Part shown: in pieces, positions 11,737 through 25,200 of the stretch
Numbering within the stretch: position 1 is the first letter of the stretch
How the letters are laid out: the number at the start of each line of letters is the position of its first letter
Origin: Phytoseiulus persimilis
Taxonomy: Eukaryota > Arthropoda > Arachnida > Mesostigmata > Phytoseiidae
Assembly: GCA_037576195.1 (NCBI GenBank)
Contig: CM075103.1
Coordinates: 12,958,001 to 13,022,000 of the forward strand
Direction of reading: 5' to 3'
DNA: 64,000 nucleotides
The notes under the pieces: generated by a model
The model's input: the letters and a program-made list of their open reading frames with translations, nothing else
Databases searched by the model: none
What the model was told of the DNA's origin: nothing
Made by a program: the position numbers and the translations under genes

Positions 11737-11796
11737 TCGGTGAACTGGGTTTCGGTGAAATGGGTTCCCGTGACATGGGTTTCGGTGAACTCGGTA
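11737..11796 (+). repeat. 15-bp minisatellite, four copies
   Basis: Four head-to-tail 15-base units begin at 11737, 11752, 11767 and 11782. The first is TCGGTGAACTGGGTT; the others differ at one to four positions. Fifteen is a multiple of three, so the array reads as a pentapeptide repeat (SVNWV, SVKWV, PVTWV, SVNSV) in the plus frame. I recognise no protein around it, so a non-coding minisatellite is the simpler view. Confidence 0.85.
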
Positions 11797-14700
11797 TACG
11801 CCGCGCGAAGCCCCGCTGGTTTCGGTCGCGCTGTCAGTTGGATCCTCCTATTCCCGTGTTCATGCTCCCGATGGCCGACGAAACTCTCGTATCGATTGCC
11901 GGTTATTCTTAGATGGAATCGACCGCCTGTTGTCCCAGTTGCATCGCCGGAGCGCGGCCACGAGGGGCCTCCTCGCGAGGTGGAAGACCGACGACGGAGC
12001 TGTGGGCATGAATTCACGCCCGATAGTTTCGTCCGACGTCCGGCCCCACCGATCGCTTCTACAAACAGTTAATTTGATGAGGATCTTTTCGGGGATCGCT
12101 TCGTCCGATCAACGTAATTGACAACGGCCGCGGTGTCGATCAGGCGCTCCGGATACTTGTGTCAATACATTATCCAACTCGATTCAATCATCGTCGATTT
12201 CAGATCGTTCTTTTTGGAACCGGCCGAGGAACCCTAAAAAAAGTCTCCGACCGTTTGACAAAACGCCTTTCCGAAACCTTCTGTGAGCGGACAGAGCTGC
12301 GACCGACAGCTGCACGCGATCGACACTCGACGGTGAACGTGGAACGCGAAGGCGCACTTTGAGCGAAAACTCCGACGTTCTGGCCGCACCGACTTCCATC
12401 CAGCTGAAGGTTCTAAGGCCTTGCTGAATGTCTCATTCAGCTTCGAGTAGGCACCGGGACCAGCAGCTGCGCGCGCGGATGTCGAGACGGAATACCTGTG
12501 ATCATGACGGAGTACAGGGGAGAGAGAAACTCGTTTTCCGCTGTTTTGTTCTCCCCTTCTTGGACAGAGTGTCCGGCTCCATCCACGTCACGGCGATCTG
12601 GCCACTTAATCGCGTGCTTGTGAGCCTTGTTGTAGTTGCGGAGAGCAATAGGTCAGCTAATTTGGTTAGAAAGCAGCGTGGCCACCCGTTCGCCTAACTA
12701 CAACATTCTTCGCCAACAAAACCCCAGCGGGTCGCGAAGGGGGTCGGACGATGGGCCGAATCCCCCTTCCCCGCGCAACGAGTTTGAAAAACGGGATGGC
12801 CGCAAAAATTCCTCGAGCATTCTTGCGAAGGAGCTCGCGAGATAAAAGGAAAGCTGAACATCTCCAAGGATGAGTATTTCCTCCGCTCCATCTATAATAG
12901 CATTTTCTAAAACAGGAACCAGTCTCCAAATTCGTTGTTTAGGCAAGGCCTGCGTTGTTCTTCTTCCTGTCACGCTCGGTTACGACTCCCAAGGCGCTGT
13001 TCCCGTTCCTGGCATTCACAATCCCCATCATGGGAGGGATTTCGCCAGGAGCGTTCTCTAACACAGCGCGGAATCGCCCCGATGTTCTGTAACGCTCGAA
13101 TAGTTCCGTTGTAACCGTTCGTCCGTTGTCGTCGAGTGTCCGCGACGAAGTTGGGGCTTTGGCAGGATCCAACGAAGTAGTTCACAATAACCGAGTGTCC
13201 ACTCTACCCAAATCTGCTGTAACGAGGATCCCCTGTCGCTGTTTTGCGACCCAAACAACTCCGCGGATTCCGCCATTTTGCTCATGTTTCCGTTCAGCCG
13301 CGGGGGAGGACAAATCCTGGAACTACCCCGGAAGGGTCCGTTGCAACTATGGTTAAGGCCACGCTGGGCCTCATAAGTGTGAAATAGGAGTCTGATCCTC
13401 GAATGGGCCTAAGAGCGTGGGAGCTTGAGAGCTTAGGATTTTCCTGTTGGAGGCACCTTGGGGATGAATCGTCTCCAGGATCGATGTTCCTCCTACACTC
13501 TCACCACTCAACATGGTGCACACGAAAATGCTCAGAACGTCTGGCTCCTTTCCGAATGCGTTACACTCTGCAGACGTTCGGAAAAGCCCGCACCAATCCA
13601 CAACAGCTACGTCATTTCCGTTCCATTTTATAGCTCTTGGTCTCGGGAGGACCCTACAGTGAACCGATTAAGGTTCAAGGCCCTGAGGAGCAAAAACGAA
13701 CTCAGGACAAATCAAGACTTCTCTCGACTCTTTCAGAGAGCGCAGCTGTTTCCGTATCGCTGTGACCTCAACCAGCGCTTTTCGCGAAGAGAGGGGAAAT
13801 TTTTTTTCTTCGCTTTTACTCCGAGTTTTCCACATGGCCCATTGGAACTCTCCATTCCCGTTTATGTGATTTATTTCCCCGACTGGACTCGCCTTGAGCA
13901 CATGACGATCGGCACTCGATGACTCGTCTGCTGCTCCTACGCGGCTGATGATCACAATGAAGTGGATGCTTCCACTCTCAGATTGACGACACCCCACTCC
14001 TGAAGTCTCGGCCGCTCGAAGTGAGGTCCGCCCTCGATTAGACACGATCGTTAAGAACTTCTTCACGTCAACCTTTCCTTCTCTGAGAACCTCCTCGAAA
14101 GCGAAATATCAACGACAACGAGTCGATTGGACGCTCCTTCCTGATGGCTGGCACAGCCTGAAAGCTCAAGCGTTAATCATCTGCCCCTATCAATCTGGCC
14201 CGCTGGGCGGATTTCGATGTGTTCCCCAGTTTTCGCCGTCACATTCTTTCATCGAATAAGAGACACCCAGCTAGAGGGATAACTTCGAAGACGTTAGGTC
14301 GCGGGAAATGCGCTGATGATTCAGTGGGGGATCCTTGTCAAGGATCGTCCACGTACGCACGGAAGTGCCCCTCCCGTGGGGACATGATCCGATCCGCCGG
14401 ATCCAAGTTTTGAACAAAGCGTAACCCACGACTTCTCCGAACCGTTGCGCACGGAATCATTAGGCAGAACTCCGGAGTAGGACGGCTGGGTGAGCAGCGA
14501 GCTTCGTCGTTCGCATCGTAACATTTGAGTCCACAGCCCGACGAGGAGCTGCTCGTCCGGTGCGGGAGGAAGTACCCGTGGCTTGCGGTCAAATCTTCAA
14601 CTGCTTGAAACGCATCCAGTTGCCATCGCATTTTTCGTGGTTAGTGGACAAAGTGGGGAACGACCAGAGTCGGTCTCTGGTCGGCGCCGGAAACTCGGCC

Positions 14701-15312
14701 GAGAACTCTGATGAGCGTGAAGCCGCTCTGGGTGGGAGCGGTTCATCCCAGGTCCGACGGTGCGAGGCGAACAGAGGGAACTTCATCGGAGTTCGGGAAC
14801 AATCTCGCTCATTCTGAACTCCTTCCAGATCCGATGTCGTTTTTCATTTTCAGGAGCACCGTTTCGAGAGCTCGGGTGCTAAATCACGAGTCAACAAGCT
14901 AACTCCGCTGACAGCATTCGGAGCGGGGCCCACCAGCTCGCTCTGCAAATTTATTTTCATTCGATTCCTCGTGTTTTCCTCGACTCCCTCTCGGGCCTCG
15001 AGATGAGGAATGAGCTGCCCGGCCACCCCCGACGTTCCCAGGGAAGATTCTAGCAAATTGAAAATCGGATCGGATCCCATTCCCTCCTGCTCCTTGCTGT
15101 CGGCAGCGATCGGGGAGCCCACCTATCTCGGGAGTGGGAATATTCTCGAAAGTGAAGCCGTCAACACTCAATATTCGACCTTGATGTCACAGTAGCAGGC
15201 AGCACACTTGAATCGATTCCAGATCTCTCCGCGACCGCAACGGGGAAGCCGTGCGAGCTGAAGTTTCCAAGTTCCCGGGCTGGCGTGTTGCCGTGCGATC
15301 GCTGTTTCCCAC

Positions 15313-15409
15313 GTATACTATCTGGTATACACTGCCCTCCGTATCGCGGAATACGGCTGAATCCCGGGGATGGTATACGGACAGTACCCCGCTGCGGTGG
15401 TACGCAGCG
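15313..15409. repeat. Cluster of short palindromes
   Basis: Within about 100 bases there are three GTATAC sites (15313, 15325, 15373), a CCGTAT/ATACGG hairpin at 15339-15356 with a 6-base loop, a second ATACGG at 15375 that could pair with the same arm, and a 7-bp CGCTGCG/CGCAGCG hairpin at 15390-15409. No coding feature explains it. The function is unknown. Confidence 0.6.
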
Positions 15410-18400
15410 TTTAAGCAACACGGTCGTATCATGGGAGCCCGATTCCGTAAGTGAGACGAATTGATGTCGAGCGGAGAGCAAGCGCATAGCGTTCGGAAAT
15501 ATCCCGGCGGACGATCCTCCCCACGCTGTGAGGCTCCTCCTGCGACAAAATCAAGGGCAGTATTCCGTCGTGCCTTATCACGGAGCTGTCCGTGTTCTCG
15601 AGGAACCGCCGCATATCGTTCAGCGGGGCCTACTCACAAGTGTTCACTGATATCACGAGCTTCCCTCAACGGATCGTTTCGACGCTGTGTCCACTCCGTC
15701 TTTCCGTGCTCCCAAACAGTTCCACGAGAGTCGTATTGAGGTTCGGGAGTTGCGAAAAAACGCGTCTGCAGAATCAGCGGCACTCGCGATCGTGCGGGAA
15801 GAACCAGCTCCAGCATCCCGGTAGAGATCGAGCAGGTTACCGAGAATCCACTGGATGCAGGAGGACTTTCAGCTCCATCGAGCGGGAGAACCCTTGGGAA
15901 CGATCGGATGGCCGCCGATGGCAGCGTCTGGTTTCGGTTTCAACTAAGTCGCTGAACTGGAGGCGATGCGAAGCGTCTGGTTGAGAGAGGTCGCTCTCTC
16001 GGGGCCCAGAAGGGGTTGTTGCCCAAATGGTGGTCTGGACGCGAGCAGACATCCATATTTTTCGCCGGTTGGGAACTATCCTCCCTCTGTCAGGAAGACA
16101 CCGCATTGAGCCGTCTCCTTCGCTCGCCGGGAAAGGTCGGAAATTATTCGCGCGAGCTGAATGGCTGACCATGTCACACCACGTCTCGCATTGCCGGGAA
16201 GTTTGTAGTTTCGCCGGACTTGAAGTGCTCCATGAGACCGGGCTGATTGCTTCTCGAAAAAGCGACGAGACGAGACTTGTACATATCTGAGCGAGCGAGA
16301 GCGTCTGAAAATCCTCCGACTCGTAATTTGTTTGCTCTCACTCCTTCTGCCCGTCTGGAAGTCCCCATGGACTCATGTAGGATTCCCGCGCATCGATTCG
16401 CGCTCGCTGGTCCAGCTTGTCTGATAGTGTCATAAATCGCCGGCTCCAGATGTATTTTCCGCTCGTGCGGCGAAACGGACAGCCGAAGCGAACGTCCGAG
16501 CCATCCCCTGATGACAGACAGTACGTTCCAGCTCGTAATCATATCGTCGCGAATACAGTCTCCATTTGTGTGCATGGATAGCGTCTTCAGCACTCTGAAT
16601 AATTACGTGAGGACAGTGAGACGACGCTGCTCTCATTTCAACCCGAGTTTCCTCGGAGGCGAGAAGTCTCCGCTACCGACGGCTGGGGAACAAAGCGAAA
16701 CCCCACAAAGGTCGACACGTGGGGTGCTCATATCCAAATCCTGAGGTCAACGGGTTCGCGCGCGGGGATCCGGATCTTCTCGGAGCCGAGCTCGTCTCCG
16801 AGTCGAGCGCCCCCCGTCCCGGTCTCAAGCTGGGAGCGGAACCCCGTGAGATCGTTCGAGCTCAGCAATACCTGGAAAACGCCGATGCCCCCAACGATCG
16901 GATCGGCGGACGTTCTCCTCAACGACAACCTCATATTACTTTTTCCTCTTGTGGACAAGATTGATGGAGCGGGTCTCTCTTAGGAGCCAGCGGCGAATGA
17001 GCCCGTATGGCCGACGGCATGCCAAGACCGAATCACTCTTGGCCGACGACACTCGCTCTTCGTGACGTGTTCTGCCCCGACCACTCACCCAACGTGAGCG
17101 GGAGCCACCTCTCCCTCTCGGTCGATCTCTACTCAGTTAGACCTTTGTTACGATCCGCTCATTCATGAGCGCTCTGACCGTGGAGTCTGGCCGTGCGCCC
17201 GTCGGTCGGCTCCGGGCACGCCAGGACGAACTCGGCAGACGCGTGCCTTCCATTCGCACGACAGGGCGAGCTGCAACACGCGGAGCAACCTCGAATTCCG
17301 CGAACAGTGTATGTGTACGTCACCATCGAGTGGAATGATCGAGCGGGGATTAAAAAGCTGGTGCGAAGTCGATGTTCTGTACTTTTGCGGTTCGCTATAC
17401 TCGGCTTTGTTTGAGGACCGCATCTCAGCGTTCCGCTCCGTCGAAGTTCCGGGATCTGATCTCGCGCCTGGTCTTCTCCAGCTGTCGAATCGGGAATTCC
17501 CTGCTGCGATTCCTGCTCCGCCGGCGCAGTGATATGCAGGCCTACTTTGCCGTACCGTCACCGCCAACTAGATCCAACTTCGAGCGCTCAAATCACGGCT
17601 CAACATCCGAGAATTGAACATTCAAACGGATTATAGAGAGGCTCCGCTGTCCTCAGGGCTGGAAACGAACTGATATGGTTCCGTCGAATCCCGAGCCACG
17701 GGCTCCACAGGTTCACGCGAGTTCTCGGCAGAGCGTGCGCCTGTTGGAACGGACCACGCTCGTGCGGCTCTCGATTTCGTATGACGGCCTTCCGAGGCAG
17801 CTGTTTGTCGCTCCACAGCGAAACATTCCGAGCTTTTCGGTCTCTCAGGAGCATCGCCTTTTCATAATTGATGTGTGAGTCGTCCGGGATCCAGCTTTGA
17901 AGCATAACGGTTACTTTGGAAGATGCGTTGAAGTCGGAAGAAGTTTCCACAGCACCGCATCCGTGCAACGTGCTCCTGAGCCGAGACGCACACTTGCCAA
18001 GTTAGATACACAGCCGTCTTGATACTGCTCTTCCGGCCATGAATCCTGGTCGAGCCACAATGCGGGAACATATGGATCCAGTCCCGTACCTTCGTCCGAA
18101 AAAACAGGCAAACAAAAGCGAATGCGCGGAGCTTATCTCTGGGTTCGTGGGTACACATTTGTGTGGAGCAGCACGAACAGCCCTCGTTAGTTGGTGCCTG
18201 GGCTGAACTGAGTGGGTCGGAAATCGGATTTGGACAACCAGATAGCACTGTTGCATAATCGCGAGTAACGAACGAGGTTCGGAATAGCGAATTGAGCGAA
18301 GCACGGAATCTGTGTGAGCACATTGTGTGGACTTCGAGCGTGACCGGGCTTCCGGCGTGTCAAGTTCTACCGGTTTCTTTCTTCATATTTTCTGACAGGT

Positions 18401-21400
18401 TCCATTGATCAGATCGACTCAACAATATCGATTCCTTCTTGTCAACATATGACTACATGGGTACATCCCCGGTCAAGGACGCACCGTCTGTGGGGAACGC
18501 GGATAGGGATCTCTCACGACCGTATCTCGCTCGGAGCTTCTTACGGCCCACGTCAAACTGGAGGTTAGTGACCAACAGCTGTCATGACGGTGTCCTTCAC
18601 AAATGAGGACCTCCGCAGAGCTGGAGGACCTCGAGAGCAATAATTGTGTCGCGAATGGTTTGTTTGAATCGTAATTTCCGCTCGCCGCGGAATGGAGTGA
18701 ACTACGTCTCCGACTCGGCAAAGGACTCGGAAATAGAGTCCTGCACGCGAACACGAATGGGAGCAGCCAACAGTGATCTGGAAACGCTCCGGACGAATCC
18801 AAGATATGAAATAAGGAGCACCAGGTACCCGCTTGGAAGCCTGAATCATCAGTCTTGCGGCGTTCCCAAGTGGAACGTTCTCTCGGAACTTCTTAGGAAA
18901 ATCGTGTTGCTGAATTCAGAAGCACTGCCAGCATCAGGGACGATTGAATTGCACTTTCGTTATCCTGCTTCGTTTTCGACACGCTCGTTGCGCATAATCG
19001 TCGCCTGTCCTGCTGCGGGAGTTACTCGTCCCCTGCAGTGGAATCCTTAAAGGAGTCTGACACCGGGTGACTGGGGAGAGCCGCATGGAACGGGAACGGA
19101 TAATTTGAGGCCTCCTAATTCAGCGTTGAACGTTTTCTTACGGTTGTTGGAGCTCTCTCTGGCCGGGAGAGCAGTGCGAGCGACGAACACATGATCGGAA
19201 TTCTCGGGCAGAGCAGAGAGAGGAGCTCATCAACAAACGAAAAGGCCGTCCGCCCGCCCACTCACACGACAAATATTCAAACTTCCAGCGACGAGGAACG
19301 AAAGTCAATGGAGCTCGAATACCGCTCGATTCGAACAAATCCACTTTTCGTCAGGAGCGGGAGTCACGCCGAAGAACACAGTTCGCTATGCGCAAATGGA
19401 ATTCAAATTCTTCGCTGTCTTGGAACGAGACATAGATCGTCCGAAATTCCTGCACCCCTCCGCCGTCGATGTCTCCATTGCTACGTGATTCGAACATGCC
19501 GCAGCTCGGAGCGAGGCGCCCGAGAGGGAAAGTTCTCAAATTTTCTCGTCTCTTCCATTTCTGACGAGTCAGCTGGATTTCCGACGGCGTAGCGCTGCCC
19601 AGTTCAGAGCGTTTGCTCCTCCACGACGGAATCGAGGAGCTAATCATCTTTGTTCCGAACAGCTTCGCTACGGGTTTGCTGCAGTCGGAACACACATCTC
19701 ATCCCTCAGGATGTCGGTGTCCTGGAGGAATTTTGATTGCAGAGTAAGTCATGTGGGGCACAATACGGAGGGCGGCGGTATGTTCGTAGGAACGTTTCAG
19801 AACTGGAACCCACCCGCTGCGGGAAGGAGCATTTTGAACTCCATTTTCACGGATTATTTTCGTCTGGAACGCCGGCGTTCGCGCAAAAGAACCGCAATAC
19901 TCGTCTCTGGAGGAAGCTCTCTGATCGGCGCTCCTCCCTCGCGCACGTTCCCGTGCACCGCGAGATGCAGGAGTGTAGCGGGAACCCATCTCGCGAGACT
20001 GTGACCAGGCGGCGGGCAGCCCGGAGAGTAGTTTCGGCATTATGAGGTTTCGGGGGCAGGATTCGACGCACGGTCGGGCCACGTCTCGAACTTATTTAGT
20101 TTTGAACTGTGGAGCATTCTCGTGAAGTTCCTCTCTAGAGGGGCCGAGCTGATGAGAACTCCTCGAGCTGACTCAACGCCGACGCACGCTAGCGATATCG
20201 GCATCTTGAGGGGAAAGGATGTTCACCGGGAGAGGTTCGGGAGGCTGCGGCAGAAGCGGCAAGGAATTCGATAATTAGGGGAATTCCTTCAAACTTCTCA
20301 GCGGAATGATGACCTCTAACCTTTCAATCACGTCGCTCCGATGCCTTTATTGAAACTCTCTCGTTCGTACCATTGTTCCCCGCTTTCGGCTTTTCTCCAG
20401 TTTCACCAAGCGGGGAGTGGCGTAATTCGGAATTTCGCGGATGGACCAACAGCCCGGCATGTGTCTTCCCTTCATCAGAACGGCTGCTAACTCAGCGTCG
20501 GACATATAATCGAGTTTTCGGTTTGACCGTGACGCCACAGTCGAGGGGTGCTCCCGAGAAGCATCTAGATTGCGTGCGCCGACGTCGCTGCTTGGCAACG
20601 ATGAACAGTAAGCGACCCCGGATTCCTGGAATCGCCGAGTCTGATATCGACGATCACAGCTGAGAAAGAAAGTTGGTAAGTGGAGCCGTGCGGATATTTT
20701 TTCGCCAAGCAAGAGAATCGTCAGGCGGATGCACTCGCAAAAAAAGTTCAGTGGATCGCTGCGATTTTTCACGAGTCAACGAACTCCGATGCGTCGTGAG
20801 GAATACTGTTCCCTTCTCTTCAGAAGAGAGAGAGCTGGACAGCTCCGGGCTTGCGGCCGATTTAACCATGTTTTTGGACCCGGCGATTTCGCACAGACCG
20901 TTTCCCGGTGCCGCGGACAAACAGAGAAGCCTATCCAAGATCGGTAAGCGAGGCGCTCTCACACGGGGCATTCATCAATGGGGATGTTGACGCCGTAGGG
21001 CGCGCTGTCTTTGCAGTACATCTTGATTATCTACCGGTGAGCCGTAGCAGACACAGAATAATTTATAGAGACTAATTTCCCCCAAAATAACTTTGTACGG
21101 CTAATGGAATGTCGTCCGACACGCGGGAACGACTGTCGTTCGGAAGAATTCAATGATCACTCGTCGTGCATGGGCAAATCTTTCCTTTGTCGTGCACGCA
21201 TGCCGATGAACGCGGAAAGGAGCGGTTCCGAACTCCTGAGACGACACCGGATCAGAGCCCTTCTGGTGCCGACGAGGTCCTGCATATCACGTGGGTGGCT
21301 CGATGGAGCTCCCGCAACGTTTCCTCATGGAAACTGAGAGACGTGACTTCAAGCAGGCTGGAAGCCATCGGCTGACTCGGCTCGAAGCGCTTCGCTACAC

Positions 21401-22270
21401 TGGTCTGAGCCCTCTGGTTTCACTCAGCACTCATCATATTTTCCGCCCAACCTTGCTTTTCGCGAGTTTCGTCGCGACGAGAGGAGGAGGTTCCGCCGAC
21501 CCGAAATCAAAATTCTTCTCTAGCTCGAGAGTTCGAATCGTCTGGCGCTAAGCGTCGACAATTTTCTCGCCTTCGGTTCTCGTATAATGAGGAGACGCCC
21601 GCCAGCTTCGCAACTGAGGCGAAGCCGGTGCTCGTGCGAAGGCCCGACCTCGACGTTCAAATCCACCTCATTCACTAGCATGAGGGCGATGGACGATAGA
21701 GTTCCCATCGGACACTCTCGGGGTGGACTTCCGCGTCACCCTCCAAGCGAACTGCAGCAAAAACTCTGAAGACCAATTCGTGTTGGCCGCCATGTTCAGT
21801 TTTCGCTCAACTCGCAGCCAACAAGTACGAGAGCCATTTATTGTTTGATCGGCGCCGTTATTATGGATCGAGATCAGCAAATTAGGTCACGCTTGGTAGA
21901 ACTCGAAGGTCGGAGAGTATCGGTTCAGTGGAGTCTCTCGGGCTCGTTGACTTCATCCCACTTCGCTTGAGCCGCCATTGTCTATCTCCGCGTCGGTCAA
22001 TCGCCCACCGTCCCCCGTGCCCTCGCGAGGGAGGGAACGGACAATGGGTTCCGTTCGTCTTTTGAATACATTGGGGTCCTCGATCGTGAGTCGCAGACGT
22101 CTACGAATACAGGAGCAACGTCCACGGTAGCGACAGCCACGATTAGTTGGTCATGCGGGCTGAGATAGATGGCGCGCTGTTGGGGACAGCTCTAAAGGAC
22201 ACCGCGTCCGAATCCTTCCCTTCGCCACCAGCTCTGTGACTGATATTGACGTCGCGTCGAATCTTCGAGG

Positions 22271-25200
22271 TCAGAACCCCGGTCGGTAATTATCTCGTGA
22301 TAGTAGCCAAGGTCCGTGATCTATGCGGACGGACTCCACAAAACTCTCTGAGTCCGCTTGCGAGACGCGAGGATCTTCGTTGACATACCACATCGTGGCT
22401 GGAATCGATGAGGCTTCGTCGAGATTCACCAGATAATTCGCTCCCTTGTGCGTCATCGTCTCGGGGTGGTCGCCGTTCCGGTCGTACCCGCTGCCGAAAT
22501 CTTGCGGATCGTTCAAAGTTTTGGAATGGTTCGCCCGCTTGCTCTCGCTCGGATCACGGACGGACGCTGGTTTGCGGAAGCGGATCGAGTTCCAGGAGGG
22601 AGGTAGAGAGGAGATAAAATCCCGATCAACCGCAATATTCCCAACGGCCCCCGGATCGGGAGAGTCCGTGGGATCCGTCCCGAAACGAGCACGAGATGTT
22701 ACACTCGTCCTGAGAACCATTTTGGTGCAATCTGTCGGCTTGAGCTGAGCCATACGCATGCTTTGTGCGACAGCGCGTTCCGCGTTCTCCAGCCTGCACT
22801 GAAGGCGCGCATGCGCATGAGTCACTTCACGACGCGGGTGTGGTGACTTCATGAACGTGCACGAGCATATCATTGTTTTCATTGTTGCCGTTGCTTGAAT
22901 CCGTCCAGCGTTTTGGAGCGTCATACGCAAATTTGAACACTTGTGAAGGGGGGGGGAGGCACAGGGCATGATCCGGTCGAACTTCCCAGACGCTTCGTCG
23001 GTCACCCCGCGAACGCGCGCCACCGCTCTCATGCGAAGTATGTCCTGAAGTGGGGTGCTGATACGCGGACGGACCAAGACGTTCTCCGGGCACGAATGTT
23101 GCGCGTTCCGTCATCATATACTCTAGATGCCCATGACCTTGAGCGGAACAGCCTTCCCATCGTGCTCCGGGAACTTCGTTGAGCGCCTGGCGAATCGAGG
23201 AGGCTGACTGAGATGTTATTCCTCGCTTGCTCTTCGCATGTAGAGGATGGCTGCTGCGGCTTGTCCTTTGTTTACCCACATTCCCGTTGTTGTCCACGTT
23301 GTGTCCCTCCAGGAGCGAAAGTTGTTGACAAGTGGCGAGATAAACAACACATCAGGGAGACGGAGATATCTCACAGCACGAAGCGACCAGACCTTCAACA
23401 GAGCACAACAAGCTATCCGAACAAAAGCAACGCAACTTGGGCCGGAATGGGGCCTCTCCTGGATGAAGTTCTGATATTTACTAGATGCTGCGAGACTCTC
23501 GTCGGGAGTAGCTGTGTCATATTGTTCTCGCGGCGAACCAAAGAGATCTCCTGCGGTGCATGTTGTCTTCCCACGAGGCCTAGACTTATTTGTCGGGCGA
23601 TCATACCTACTCGACGGAAATCGTACGCCATGGGGAAGTTCAGATTAGCTGTTTTGACTCAGTGTTTTCGTGCAATGACGCGGACTTGCGGCTCGGGTCA
23701 CGTGCCTGACGGGATGCTCGTCGCCCAACAACCGAGTAGAGATTGCCGTTCTTATTCCTTCCGGGGTCGAGTTCCAGGAACAGGACCCCGTGCGGTAGTG
23801 AGAGCCAAGAGTATATCGTTCTCAAAATGCCGAAATCCAACTTCCCAGCCATCAGGACTGTCCTCTTCCGCGTGTCGTTGCGCAAGTGCGCTGAATATGC
23901 GGCCGCTTCATGAGAGAATCCAGCCGATGGTCTGCAAGCACCGGGCAGGTGGTTCGTGAGGAGATTGCGGGTGTTCCGAAAGCGTACTTACTGCTAATGT
24001 TCGCTGAGTGTTTTGTGGATTCCCACCGGGGGTCGGCTGTCTTTTCGAGCGCGTTTCGCAAGAGTGTCGTGATTTTTTCACAAGGCCAAGTTGGGCTCGG
24101 TCCCGATCGAGCTTGTTGCTCAGCTGGGTCTCGCATTCAGCTCGGAACCAGTTCTCCCCGGAAACCAGATAGGGGGCTGCATTGCCGATTCGGGAGACGT
24201 TCTCCCGGTGACCCACGTTAGAACCCGGGGAGATCAACTCACGGGCGCAGGGAAGCGATGGAGAAACGATACCGAGATTCGGACCGCCGACAGAGTTGCG
24301 ACGGGCAAGGGGAAATCTCTCAATCACAGCTGCGGACGGCACGCGGTCGTCGGAGCGTGGTGCCAGAAGCGGAAATCGGGATATCCAGCAGACGCCAATC
24401 AGGAACTGACACGAGGAGAAACCGGGTTAAGTACTGAGACAGACAGACCGATGGTGACCGTGTCGCAACGGCGCGACATCACGGGGAAGCTGTTCAGCAG
24501 CAGGGCACGGCCGCTGGAGGGACCTGAACGTATTCTACGAGTACGTTGCGGGATAATATCCCTCATCATACGACGGCAACATGCTCTACCGTGCTATTTT
24601 TATTCCGGGAAAAAATCATCGCTCCTTGATACCTCCCCGTCTGCGAAACGGCCGTCGCACCGAAGACTGAGTGCAGGTAGAGGACAGTGACCGGCTGGAG
24701 CTGTCCAATTAACATTTTTCCATATCACACGAGACTTCCTCTAGCGACGCGTCAAATCAGCAGGTTCTAAATATTCAAGGATGTTAATTGAACGTCTTGG
24801 AAGTTCGGTTTGAGCGGATCCGAGACAGCATATTCAGAGTCGGTCTTCCAACACGTATGACGGGTGGAGTCCCTCGATTCAGTTGTGGACACCCATCTCA
24901 CTCCTGGAGGAAATGATCGTGGACGCGTTCGCGCACGTTCCCCCTGTCTCGGCTGTTGCGCGGTGTTTTCCGGACTCAAACATGTGTTTAGGATTCGGGG
25001 TGAGACTATGTGTGGGTCTTGATCAATGCCTCTTCTCTCAAGTGACACCGCTTGGTCAAACTCGTTTTCCGCGATCGAAATAGCTTACCCCCCCCCCCCC
25101 CCCTCCCCGGGTTCAGACTCCGGGCTCAGTCTCGGGCGGTCAACTGTTGGTTCTCGAAGCAGTCTTTTCAGGATCAGGAAGGTGAACTCGCTGAGCGTAA

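Larger units (their letters stand above)
8107..22270. other. Gene-free stretch right of the hAT element
   Basis: No recognisable gene. Open frames of 210-265 codons occur (for example 8936-9592 plus and 10256-11047 minus) but carry no family motif. Structure present: a 20-base poly(C) at 8340-8359, GTTC-rich simple sequence at 10301-10333, a four-copy 15-bp minisatellite at 11737-11796 and a cluster of small palindromes at 15313-15409. I see no tRNA or rRNA gene. Confidence 0.55.

Noticed and set aside
11264..12252. AAAAAAGTCTCC occurring near 11265 and again near 12240
   Set aside because: The shared string is short and the flanks differ, so it is not a duplication.
22271..23077. 268-codon minus frame with FISSLPPSW, slightly like a copia Gag (UBN2) motif
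   Set aside because: Only one short phrase matches, the surrounding residues do not follow Gag, and no zinc knuckle follows.
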